DNA from: Clostridia bacterium
GTDB lineage: Bacteria > Bacillota > Clostridia > Oscillospirales > CAG-272
DNA: 64,000 nucleotides
Assembly: GCA_017482055.1 (NCBI GenBank)
Contig: JAFUOH010000010.1
Location: forward strand, 62,001 to 126,000
Direction: 5' to 3'
Shown here: in pieces, positions 24,925-33,024 of the stretch
Layout: each line of letters begins with the position of its first letter
Numbering within the stretch: the stretch's first letter is position 1
Program-made: the position numbers and the translations under genes
The notes under the pieces: generated by a model
Seen by the model: only the letters and a program-made list of their open reading frames with translations
Database searches by the model: none
What the model was told of the DNA's origin: nothing

Positions 24925-26577
24925 ATGGACAAGCTTACACTAACCGAATATTACGATTACCTGAGCCGCGTCGCGAATTCAAAATGTCGCTCACAGTTTG
25001 ATGCCGAGGATCTTGTTTCTGAGACAATACTCTCTGCGCTTGCATTTATCAAGCGCGGCGGCGTTATCGAATACCCTAAAACCTGGCTCGCCAACACTCT
25101 GATGCACAAATACGCCGACCTGCAAAGACGGCGCGCGGGCTGTGGCAGTGTGATTTCGCTCGATCTTATTGACTTTTCCTCCGACGATGACCTTGTGGAA
25201 TATGCATCCCACGACGACCTTGCCGAGCGGCAGCTTGAATATGAGGAAGCCGCCGAGGTACGTCGTGAGCTTAATTATCTTGCTAAGCTCACTCGCGAAG
25301 TGCTGATGCGCTATTATGTGCGCGGTGAGAGCGTGGACTATATTGCATCTGCGCTCGGCATTCCGAGCGGAACGGTCAAAAGCCGTCTTGATCGCGGCAG
25401 GCAACAGGTAAAGAAAGGACTTGAAGCTATGGAAACAAAGAAAAATCATCTTCCCGGCAGACTAAATGTGTCAAACTCGGGCAGCTGTGGTCCGAAGTAT
25501 GAACCGATGTCATTGGTAGAGGGTGATCTTATCGCGGAAAATCTGCTTCTGCTCGCCTACGAAAAGCCGCTGACTCCGGTAGAGCTGGCAGAACGCATCG
25601 GCATCCCCACTGTCTACATCGAGCCGATACTTGACAGGTTGGTGGGCGGTGAGCTTATGGTCAAGACCGACAGCGGGCGGTATTATACGGATTTTATCAT
25701 CACCTACCCCGAAACAAAGGCAGAGCGCTTTGAAAATCAGCTTGCATTTGCAAATGCGCACATGAGTGACTTCTGCGAGGTCACCCGCAGACTTATCGAA
25801 AAAGTGCGCGCGCTTGCATTTGTGCTTGACGATCGGATCTATATGAAGCTGGAGCGGTATGCGGTGCTTCGCGCCTTGCAGAATTTTCAGCTTTTCGGAC
25901 TGCCCGAGCTTAAATCGGGTTCCACTAAACCGCCAAAGCGCCGTGACGGCGGTGCGTGGCTGGCAACGGGAAATGCATTTCCCGCAGATTACCGCGAGAC
26001 GGAGCTCAGCCGCAAAATATACGACTACTCCATACTCGGCGGTCACCGTACCACCAACGGCGAAACCGACAACTATAAGCTGTGGCTATATGAGTTTGAC
26101 ACGCCGATGTGGGACTGTACCGCACGCTACGCAGGCTGCTTCGACTATTATTTTGCGCACATCCATCATCTGCTGTGGTACACATATAACCGTCAGCCCA
26201 TAGGAAATGATATTCCAAACGCGCTCATCGAAGCGATCCCGAGGCTGTGTGAGTGCGGAGTGCTCAGAAAAGAGGGCGATACAGTGCTGCCGGATATACC
26301 GATACTTACCGAAAATGACTACAAGTCGGTCACCGCTCTGTGCGACGCGGCGACATCAGAGCTGACCGAGCGCGTGGGCGAGGCTTACCGCGTACACATA
26401 AGAGAAAACCGCATCAAGCTCCCGTCACATCTTAAAAGCGTGCCTGAGCAGTTTACTTATGTTATAAATGGATGCATTCCCATGGCAGTCGTGCGGCGAC
26501 TTTATGATGACGGTCTGCACATGGCAGGCGTTGACTACTGCTGTCCGCCGATGGTGCTTATGTATAAGGAGAAATAG
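24925..26577 (+). CDS. ECF-like sigma-70 factor with large C-terminal extension
   Basis: 550 residues; a plain ECF sigma is under 200. Region 2 is at about 5-70 (DAEDLVSETILSALAF, YPKTWLANTLMHKYADLQRRR), and region 4 at about 112-165 (LTREVLMRYYVRGESVDYIA then ALGIPSGTVKSRLDRGR). A winged-helix-like segment follows at about 204-255 (LTPVELAERIGIPTVYIEPI), then some 290 residues of unrecognised sequence with several aromatic and cysteine residues (WDCTARYAGCFDYYFAHIHH). I infer a one-component regulator in which the extension senses a signal. No anti-sigma gene is adjacent. AAGGAG precedes the ATG. Followed by a bidirectional terminator. Confidence 0.82.
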   Translation: MDKLTLTEYYDYLSRVANSKCRSQFDAEDLVSETILSALAFIKRGGVIEYPKTWLANTLMHKYADLQRRRAGCGSVISLDLIDFSSDDDLVEYASHDDLAERQLEYEEAAEVRRELNYLAKLTREVLMRYYVRGESVDYIASALGIPSGTVKSRLDRGRQQVKKGLEAMETKKNHLPGRLNVSNSGSCGPKYEPMSLVEGDLIAENLLLLAYEKPLTPVELAERIGIPTVYIEPILDRLVGGELMVKTDSGRYYTDFIITYPETKAERFENQLAFANAHMSDFCEVTRRLIEKVRALAFVLDDRIYMKLERYAVLRALQNFQLFGLPELKSGSTKPPKRRDGGAWLATGNAFPADYRETELSRKIYDYSILGGHRTTNGETDNYKLWLYEFDTPMWDCTARYAGCFDYYFAHIHHLLWYTYNRQPIGNDIPNALIEAIPRLCECGVLRKEGDTVLPDIPILTENDYKSVTALCDAATSELTERVGEAYRVHIRENRIKLPSHLKSVPEQFTYVINGCIPMAVVRRLYDDGLHMAGVDYCCPPMVLMYKEK

Positions 26578-26578
26578 C

Positions 26579-26607
26579 AAAAGGTGCGGCACTGCCGCAC
26601 CTTTTAC
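26579..26607. terminator. Bidirectional terminator between sigma gene and glycosidase-like gene
   Basis: The stem AAGGTGCGGC (26581-26590) / GCCGCACCTT (26594-26603) around ACT has A/T tails on both sides. The genes converge here. Confidence 0.8.
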
Positions 26608-26608
26608 A

Positions 26609-28108
26609 TTATTTCACAATACCCGCCGCGTGAGCGCCGCCGAAGTCGCCGCACGCATCCGCAAATCCGAAGGAATAAAGCTCTCCGTCTACATCAAACC
26701 GTGCGCGGACGACCTTGTTATTGTACGCCGAAACATCAAACAGCCGCATATTGGTGGAATCGCCGCTGACACGAGCCGACGCAAGCAAATTGTTGTCTGC
26801 GTCGAGCAGTTCAACCTTTACATTTCCCTTGAAGTTTATGTGCATGGACGTCTTGCCGTCGTATATCATGGGGCGAGTAAGCAGACTGCCGTCACCGTTC
26901 ATTGAAACAAAGCCGTCGCGGCGGAGCTTGGCAAGACCCGTGGCTCCGTTTCGGTACATTCCGTTTGTAAACCACGGCTCTTCCGCACGGGACTCATCGC
27001 CGCCGAAGCCGATGTAGTAAATGTACAGCTCGTCGCCGTTTATTAAAGTCACACCGCCCACAGACTGCACATATCCGCGATCCCATGCGCCCCTGTGCAT
27101 CGAAGCGTTTATAATGCTGTCTCGGCAGGGACGGGAGAAATGATATCCGTCACGGCTGTACATGGGAATAAGCTCGGTGATCTTCGGCACACCACCCTTT
27201 TCGCAGACATCATTTTCGGGACCGTACATAATCTGGAACATTCCCAGCATAATGCTCTCGTATCCGACGCAGTCCACATTGTAAAGCTGCGGCTCGTAGC
27301 CGATGTACGGGATCGCGCTGTCAAGTGAGTCGCACTGCATCCATATGCGAGCTTCGTCATCGTTCCATTCTGCACCTTCAAAGAGATTATCGCATTCACG
27401 GTAATGTCTGACGCGTACAGGCCAGCCCTTGCGGATGGAATACACCCATTTTTTGCGGAATGGGTTGTAGAAAATAGTGGAACGGTCAAATACCTTTGAG
27501 GTAAATTTGAAATTCTCGAAATTGATACCGTCACCGCTCGTTGCCACAATACCGCCGTAGGGACGACTGCCCGGATTGCGAAGGAACAGCTTGTATTTTT
27601 CGTTTTTCGGAGCACTGTAATCAATAAACACAGTGGTCGAATCGGGACGCAGATATGTGAGCTCATCACACAGGCGCTCTTTGTCGTATCCCTCGTATTT
27701 GAGGATCAAATTGGTTCCGTCGCCGAGGTCGGGGCGCTCCCAATGTATACCGTCCTTTGAGGTGGCATAGCACATATTGGTAAGCCATCCCGCCTCATAC
27801 CACATCTTGAAGATGTGTTCCTCTTCATCATACCACACACCACCGCTTTTGGGACAGGCAACGGGCGATTCGGCGATCTCCCATTTCGTCTGCGGATAAA
27901 GTATAGGGTTGCCATCAAATTTTTTCGCCTTGTGGTATACGGGTGAAAGATCGGTCTTTTCGATTAAAAAATCATCAACGAACAGCTGTCGTCCCACGGT
28001 GACATTTATCACCTCGGGCGGTGTTTTCAGATACGGCACATTGCTTGCATCCGATGGTTTTTCACAAAATTCGTCCGGAAGAATTATGTTGTTATACAGC
28101 TTTTCCAT
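26609..28108 (-). CDS. Glycoside-hydrolase-like beta-propeller protein (GH32/43/68 superfamily-like)
   Basis: 499 residues with no signal peptide. The first 400 residues have repeated blade-type sequences of five-bladed propeller glycosidases: GVWYDEEEHIFKMWYEAG, ATSKDGIHWERP, IVATSGDGINFENF, NPFRKKWVYSIRKGW, MYSRDGYHFSRP. The last about 90 residues (MHINFKGNVKVELLDADNN) look like a beta-sandwich, as in GH32. Possible catalytic acids include the D of FVDDFLIE and E/D in later blades, but I cannot assign them. It is cytosolic by appearance. Adjacent minus-strand flavodoxin gene is 17 bp upstream, so the two may be an operon. Substrate unknown. Confidence 0.65.
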   Translation of the reverse strand: MEKLYNNIILPDEFCEKPSDASNVPYLKTPPEVINVTVGRQLFVDDFLIEKTDLSPVYHKAKKFDGNPILYPQTKWEIAESPVACPKSGGVWYDEEEHIFKMWYEAGWLTNMCYATSKDGIHWERPDLGDGTNLILKYEGYDKERLCDELTYLRPDSTTVFIDYSAPKNEKYKLFLRNPGSRPYGGIVATSGDGINFENFKFTSKVFDRSTIFYNPFRKKWVYSIRKGWPVRVRHYRECDNLFEGAEWNDDEARIWMQCDSLDSAIPYIGYEPQLYNVDCVGYESIMLGMFQIMYGPENDVCEKGGVPKITELIPMYSRDGYHFSRPCRDSIINASMHRGAWDRGYVQSVGGVTLINGDELYIYYIGFGGDESRAEEPWFTNGMYRNGATGLAKLRRDGFVSMNGDGSLLTRPMIYDGKTSMHINFKGNVKVELLDADNNLLASARVSGDSTNMRLFDVSAYNNKVVRARFDVDGELYSFGFADACGDFGGAHAAGIVK

Positions 28109-28125
28109 TATACTCTCCCTTGTAT

Positions 28126-28752
28126 TCAGCGGATAAAATTAGTTCTCAGCTTCGCTTCACGCTCGGGGGACTTGACGCCTGCCGCCTTGCCGGCTTCGAT
28201 GGATTTAAGCAGCCACGCCATGTTGTCGGCGAGAGTGCGCATGGTCTGAAGTCCCTCTAAATCCTGTCTCACCTCGTCGGGGGTGTTGCCGTGTACCTGA
28301 TTCCAATACTGGGAGGTAACAACGGGCATATTCGACATCTGGAAGAACTTGTTCAGCGCTTCATAAGCCGCCGATGCGCCGCCGCGTCTGCAGGAAACTA
28401 CCGCCGATGCGGGCTTATTCTGAAGCAGTGCGGAACCGCTGTAGAAAAGTCTGCCGAGGAAGCTCGTAACCTGCCCCGATGCGCCTGCGTAGTGTACGGG
28501 CGAGCCGACAATGATTCCGTCGCAGGTTTCCAGCTTCTCCTGCGCCGTCTCGACCACGTCTCCGCCGAATACGCATCTGCTGTGAAGCTTCGCACACCCA
28601 CGACAACCGAGACAGCTTTTTATAGGCTCGGTGCCGAGCCAAAGTATCTCGGCATCAACACCGTTTTTATTAAGCTGCCCCGCTACCTCCGCAAGTGCGG
28701 TATAAGTGCAGCCCTTTTCATGCGGACTTCCGTTAATAAGCAATACTTTCAT
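28126..28752 (-). CDS. Flavodoxin-family NAD(P)H-dependent FMN reductase-like protein
   Basis: 208 residues. The flavodoxin-type phosphate loop is LLINGSPHEKGCTYTAL at about 4-20; the cysteine pair SCLGCRGCAKLHSRC at about 46-60 is typical of iron-sulfur-flavoprotein-like FMN reductases, and GIIVGSPVHYAGASGQV gives the second FMN loop. It probably reduces small electron acceptors or quinones in the cytosol. AAGGAG precedes the ATG. Upstream is repeat copy C. Confidence 0.88.
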   Translation of the reverse strand: MKVLLINGSPHEKGCTYTALAEVAGQLNKNGVDAEILWLGTEPIKSCLGCRGCAKLHSRCVFGGDVVETAQEKLETCDGIIVGSPVHYAGASGQVTSFLGRLFYSGSALLQNKPASAVVSCRRGGASAAYEALNKFFQMSNMPVVTSQYWNQVHGNTPDEVRQDLEGLQTMRTLADNMAWLLKSIEAGKAAGVKSPEREAKLRTNFIR

Positions 28753-28779
28753 ATATATTCTCCTTCTTAATCATACAGT

Positions 28780-29006
28780 AAATTATCGTTTAGCGTTGCG
28801 GCAAATGTTCGCACATCGGTAGGGACCGGCGTCCCCGACGGTCCGCCAAACGCATACCGCAAATATAATCCATGTGCATAATCGTTCGTAACGGACCGTC
28901 GGGGACGCCGGTCCCTACAAACATTGCCCCCCGACCCGCGCCGCCCGAAGGGCGGCACGGAACGCGGGGTGTGGGGCAGCCGCCCCATGCCGATAAACGA
29001 TTATTT
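28780..29006. repeat. MITE-like inverted-repeat element, copy C, with a nested palindrome
   Basis: The ends AAATTATCGTTTAGCGT (28780-28796) and CCGATAAACGATTATTT (28990-29006) are imperfect versions of the copy A ends. The right part (28932-28987) is nearly identical to copy A, with GCCGCCCGAAGGGCGGCACG and GGGGCAGCCGCCCC. The left part is replaced by a second inverted repeat: 26 bp at 28820-28845 matched perfectly at 28892-28917, enclosing 46 bp. Confidence 0.75.
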
Positions 29007-29112
29007 ATCTCTACTATTTACATTTTACTCCCGCAAAGCGGATTTGTCAACCCTCCTCTCCTATAAAAAGGAGAAAACTCACAAAAACTTTACTGTAAGT
29101 CACGAAAAATAC

Positions 29113-29141
29113 TTGACATCGCGGATAAAATACATTATAAT
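29113..29141 (+). promoter_or_regulatory. Consensus sigma-A promoter of the glucokinase gene
   Basis: TTGACA (29113-29118), 17-bp spacer, TATAAT (29136-29141). Confidence 0.9.
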
Positions 29142-29216
29142 AGTAATTGTAAAATATTTTGTCTCAATTTGCGACACTGCAAAGAAAGGAACGCTTTTTT
29201 AAGCTCGGTTTTCACT

Positions 29217-30176
29217 ATGAATTATATCGGTATCGACCTTGGCGGAACCAATATCGCCGTAGGTATCATCAATGAAAAATATGATATGCTCGCAAAGGGC
29301 AGTGTTCCCACAGGCGCTGAACGCGACGGCAAGGAGATCATCAAGGATATGGCTGATCTCTGCGCAAAGCTTGTTGCCGAGGCAGGACTCACTTTTGACG
29401 ACATCGAATATGCGGGTATTGCCGCTCCCGGTTCCATCGACCCCGAAAACGGCGTTGTCGTTTATGCCAACAACCTTCCCTTCAACAACTTCGCTATCGC
29501 GGATATTTTAAAGAGCTATATCCCGATAAAGAAGGTTTATCTTGAAAACGATGCCAACGCGGCAGCTCTCGGCGAGGCAGTCGCAGGCGCGGCTCGCGGC
29601 GTTAAGCATGCGGTAATGATCACCCTCGGCACCGGCGTCGGCGGTGGTATAATCATCGACGGCAAGATATATTCCGGCTTCAACTACAAGGGCGGCGAGC
29701 TCGGTCACATCGTTATCCAGCATGGCGGCAGACCTTGCTCCTGCGGCAGACTCGGCTGCTGGGAAGCGTACAGCTCAGCTACCGGCCTTATCAATATGAC
29801 AAAGGAAAAGATAGACGAGTGCAACAAGGCAGGCATCTCCACCATCATGGCAGGTCAGGCGGCTTCTGACGGCAAGGTAAGCGGAAAGACCGCATTTGCC
29901 GCAATGAAGCTCGGTGATGTTCACGCTAAAGCGGTCGTTGACGAATACATATCCTACCTCGCTTGCGGTCTTTCCAACATCATCAATATATTCCAGCCCG
30001 AAGTGCTTGTTATCGGCGGAGGCATCTGCAACGAGAAGGAATACCTCACAGATCCGCTCAACGCTATTATTTCCGGCAACACCTACGGCGGCAGTGCAGA
30101 CAAGGCTACCGCTCTCAAGATCGCTGAGCTCGGCAACGATGCAGGTATCATCGGCGCCGCTGTTCTCGGACTTTGA
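29217..30176 (+). CDS. ROK-family glucokinase
   Basis: 319 residues from ATG 29217. The phosphate-binding motif IGIDLGGTNIAVGI is at about 4-17, ENDANAAALGEA and GTGVGGGIIIDGKIY follow, and the ROK zinc signature is PCSCGRLGCWEAYSSATG, preceded by GELGHIVIQHGG. ROK glucokinases phosphorylate glucose with ATP, feeding glycolysis and, via G1P, the glycogen operon at 36-47 kb. The start fits the family, but it has no SD at normal spacing: the only AAAGGA (29185-29190) is 26 bases upstream. An upstream TTG at 29169 in frame adds 16 residues of no recognisable character. Confidence 0.9.
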   Translation: MNYIGIDLGGTNIAVGIINEKYDMLAKGSVPTGAERDGKEIIKDMADLCAKLVAEAGLTFDDIEYAGIAAPGSIDPENGVVVYANNLPFNNFAIADILKSYIPIKKVYLENDANAAALGEAVAGAARGVKHAVMITLGTGVGGGIIIDGKIYSGFNYKGGELGHIVIQHGGRPCSCGRLGCWEAYSSATGLINMTKEKIDECNKAGISTIMAGQAASDGKVSGKTAFAAMKLGDVHAKAVVDEYISYLACGLSNIINIFQPEVLVIGGGICNEKEYLTDPLNAIISGNTYGGSADKATALKIAELGNDAGIIGAAVLGL

Positions 30177-30225
30177 TCAAACTGTAAGCTCTGTACAGAG
30201 CCTACCCCACAGCATCCGAACCGTC

Positions 30226-30276
30226 GGACGGGAGGAGACTGTCACAAGGCGGTCTCCGCTCGTCCTTACTGCTTTT
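30226..30276 (+). terminator. Hairpin between glucokinase and PAP2 genes
   Basis: GGACG (30226-30230) and GGAGAC (30234-30239) pair with GTCTCC (30252-30257) and CGTCC (30261-30265); TTTTT follows at 30273-30277. It could be the glucokinase terminator or an attenuator ahead of PAP2. Confidence 0.55.
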
Positions 30277-30277
30277 T

Positions 30278-31117
30278 ATGAACACCAAAAAAATTCATCC
30301 ATTACCGATAATACTTGCCGCCTTATGGCTCGTCGCGCTCGGATTTGCGACGTTTTTCGACCTTGATATCTCACTTGCTGTCGCAGACGTCAGCTCGATT
30401 TACGGACGCGCGCTTGAAATTGCAGGGGAGCCGCCGGCGATCCTGTTCACATCCTTCAACTTCGCATTAATGATGGCGCACTTTTTAAAAAAGCCCGTTC
30501 GCACAGCACGCGACTATATTCTTGCAGCACTGACGCTTGTTGCCGCCGTCGGCACATCGGTGTTTACCGTCAACAAAAGTGCAGATTATCTTATCGACTA
30601 CGGCACACTTAAAGAAAGCATGGGCGTGTCGCTGACCGTATATGCGCTGTCTGCGATTATTGCAGCGTTCGTCATCACACTTGTAATGCGCATGAAACGT
30701 GATACAGTCGAGCGCTATTTCAAAACAGCGTGCCGCTGTGCCGCGGTGGCGGTCGCCACATTTGTTATTATCTGGGCCCTCAAGCTCGTATGGGGACGCG
30801 TGCGTTTTCGTCAGCTCGACGGCGATCTCACGCGCTTCACTGCATGGTATCTGCCGCAGGGCTTCACGGGATTTTTCTCCTTCCCATCGGGACACACCGC
30901 CAACGCCACAGTTATACTATCGGTAACCTATTACCTCAACTATCTGCCCGAAAAATACAGAAAATTCAAGCCTGTTATCATGGCTCTGCTCGGTATATGG
31001 ATCGTGCTTGTGGCATTCTCCAGAGTCAGGGTCGGCGCACACTATTTGTCGGACGTCCTGTTCGGCATGGCGATAACGCTCGCTATAGTTTATTTCGGAA
31101 GGCCAAGGAGAAAATAA
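30278..31117 (+). CDS. PAP2-family membrane phosphatase
   Basis: 279 residues with about six membrane helices. PAP2 catalytic motifs are present: KLVWGRVRFRQL (KxxxxxxRP-like, here ending in RF), FPSGHTANA, and SRVRVGAHYLSDVLFG with the catalytic His. Such enzymes dephosphorylate lipid phosphates such as phosphatidate or undecaprenyl pyrophosphate at the membrane. The ATG lacks an SD; the only GGAGG (30231-30235) is about 40 bases upstream in a hairpin. Its stop overlaps the next ATG by one base. Confidence 0.88.
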   Translation: MNTKKIHPLPIILAALWLVALGFATFFDLDISLAVADVSSIYGRALEIAGEPPAILFTSFNFALMMAHFLKKPVRTARDYILAALTLVAAVGTSVFTVNKSADYLIDYGTLKESMGVSLTVYALSAIIAAFVITLVMRMKRDTVERYFKTACRCAAVAVATFVIIWALKLVWGRVRFRQLDGDLTRFTAWYLPQGFTGFFSFPSGHTANATVILSVTYYLNYLPEKYRKFKPVIMALLGIWIVLVAFSRVRVGAHYLSDVLFGMAITLAIVYFGRPRRK

Positions 31118-31659
31118 TGTATATAGATCCCACACTTTACACAACACGTCCCACGGATGAGCGACTTCCCAAGGAGATGCGCTCGTATGATCTTCTCGAA
31201 GCCATCGGCGTTCCGTTCGTGCGCATAGATCACGATGCGGCGAACACAATGGAGGACTGCGCCGAGGCAAAAGCGCTCCTCGGCGTGAAGATATGCAAGA
31301 ATCTGCTCCTCTGCAACAGCCAGAAAACCAAATTCTATATGCTCCTTATGTCCGGTGAAAAGCAGTTCGTCACCAAGGATTTTTCAAAAAAGATCGGCTC
31401 GTCGAGACTCTCCTTCGCACCGCCGGAGTTTATGGAACGCTTCCTTGATATCACCCCCGGCTCACTGTCCGTGCTCGGACTCATGAACGACACAGAAAAT
31501 AACGTCACGCTATACATCGACCGCGATGTGGTGGCGGATGAATATTTCGGCTGTCACCCTTGCATTAACACTTCAAGCATACGCTTTTCAACAAAAGATC
31601 TGCTTGAAAAGGTCATCCCCGCGACCCACCACGAGTTCAGCTTCGTGGAGCTTGATTAA
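31117..31659 (+). CDS. Prolyl-tRNA deacylase-like (ProX/YbaK editing domain) protein
   Basis: 180 residues from ATG 31117, with AAGGAG at 31105-31110. It matches the stand-alone 'prolyl-tRNA synthetase associated domain' family: YDLLEAIGVPFVRIDHDAANTMEDC, then VKICKNLLLCNSQKTKFYMLLM and the catalytic-lysine region SGEKQFVTKDFSKKI, and GCHPCINTSSIRF near the end. These enzymes hydrolyse alanine or cysteine wrongly attached to tRNA-Pro. TAATG overlap with the PAP2 stop suggests translational coupling. Confidence 0.9.
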   Translation: MYIDPTLYTTRPTDERLPKEMRSYDLLEAIGVPFVRIDHDAANTMEDCAEAKALLGVKICKNLLLCNSQKTKFYMLLMSGEKQFVTKDFSKKIGSSRLSFAPPEFMERFLDITPGSLSVLGLMNDTENNVTLYIDRDVVADEYFGCHPCINTSSIRFSTKDLLEKVIPATHHEFSFVELD

Positions 31660-31677
31660 TACTCGGAGAGAATATAA

Positions 31678-32979
31678 ATGGTCACAATAACCGGAGTCGA
31701 ACGTGCTTCTCTTGCAGAGAAGCACGGCATTAAAGCGGGCGACATACTGATATCCATAAACGGACATAACATACGTGACGTGCTTGACTATCAGTTCCGC
31801 CTGTGCGAAAAAAAGGTCACACTGCAGATCCACCGCGAGGCGGAGCTTTTTGATGTGACTATAAGAAAAAACGAATACGGCGACATCGGGCTCTGCTTTG
31901 AGACCTATCTCATGGATAAAAAGCTTTCCTGCCGCAACAAATGCGTGTTCTGCTTTATAGATCAGCTTCCGGCAGGCATGCGCGATTCCCTTTACTTCAA
32001 GGATGACGATTCCCGACTGTCGTTTTTAATGGGCAATTATATCACGCTCACCAATCTTTCCGACGCGGACGTGGAACGCATCATCGAAATGAAAACCTCT
32101 CCCATAAACATTTCCGTTCACACCACCAATCCCGAGCTGCGCGTTAAAATGATGAAAAACAAGCGTGCGGGCGAGGTGCTTGACTATATGCGCCGCTTTG
32201 CAGAAGCGGGAATAACCCTTAACTGTCAGATTGTGCTGTGCAAGGGACTCAACGACGGTGAGGAGCTGCTTCGCTCGATGCGCGACCTTGCACTGCTCCA
32301 CCCTCACCTCTCGGGTGTTTCCATCGTCCCCGCAGGAATTACCGATCACCGCGATGGGCTTTACCCTCTCGAGCCGTTTACACCCGAGGAGACGGCGGCG
32401 GTCATTGATACGGTAGACGAGTTTGCGGCAGAGTGCATGAAAAAATACGGCTCGCGCCTGTTCTTCTGCTCGGATGAGATGTATCTCTCCTGCGGACGGG
32501 AGCTTCCGGATGAAGAATACTATGAGGGCTATCCGCAGATCGAAAACGGAGTTGGCATGATACGATCTATGCAGTGCGAATTTGACGACGAGCTGGAGTT
32601 TTTATCAGATTACGATCTTGAAAAGCCCCGTCGGATGTCCATTGCAACAGGCTTTGCGGCTTACGATTTCATAAAATCGCTGTCGGACGAGCTTATGCGT
32701 CGCGTAAAAACGCTTGATATCACTGTTTACCGAATCCGAAATGACTTTTTCGGCAAAAATATAACCGTAGCGGGACTTATCACGGGAAAGGATCTGTGCG
32801 CACAGCTTTCGGGCAAAACGCTCGGTGAAAAGCTAATCATCCCGTCCGTAATGCTCCGCGCCGAGCGCGATATGTTTCTCGATTCCATGACCGTAGGCGA
32901 GCTTTCCGAAAAGCTCGGCGTCGAGGTCGTCACCTCCGACTCAACAGGCATGGATTTCATATCGTCTATCCTGTATTAG
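31678..32979 (+). CDS. DUF512 protein with PDZ domain and radical-SAM-like CxxxCxxC segment
   Basis: 433 residues. A PDZ-like domain occupies about 1-60 (SLAEKHGIKAGDILISINGHN), then the cysteine motif SCRNKCVFCFIDQLP near 81-95, a TIM-barrel-like middle (INISVHTTNPELRVKMM, NCQIVLCKGLNDGEEL), and the C-terminal DUF512 part (FGKNITVAGLITGKDL). Members are predicted iron-sulfur proteins of unknown reaction. The DUF512-der-plsY order is widespread in Clostridia. It shares the strand with der 45 bp later. Confidence 0.92.
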   Translation: MVTITGVERASLAEKHGIKAGDILISINGHNIRDVLDYQFRLCEKKVTLQIHREAELFDVTIRKNEYGDIGLCFETYLMDKKLSCRNKCVFCFIDQLPAGMRDSLYFKDDDSRLSFLMGNYITLTNLSDADVERIIEMKTSPINISVHTTNPELRVKMMKNKRAGEVLDYMRRFAEAGITLNCQIVLCKGLNDGEELLRSMRDLALLHPHLSGVSIVPAGITDHRDGLYPLEPFTPEETAAVIDTVDEFAAECMKKYGSRLFFCSDEMYLSCGRELPDEEYYEGYPQIENGVGMIRSMQCEFDDELEFLSDYDLEKPRRMSIATGFAAYDFIKSLSDELMRRVKTLDITVYRIRNDFFGKNITVAGLITGKDLCAQLSGKTLGEKLIIPSVMLRAERDMFLDSMTVGELSEKLGVEVVTSDSTGMDFISSILY

Positions 32980-33024
32980 TTAAAAACATCACACTCAATC
33001 CCCCTAAAGAAAGGAATCATATAT

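Noticed and set aside
29169-29216. Sixteen-residue N-terminal extension of glucokinase from TTG 29169
   Set aside because: ROK kinases start just before IGIDLGGT; the TTG also lacks an SD.
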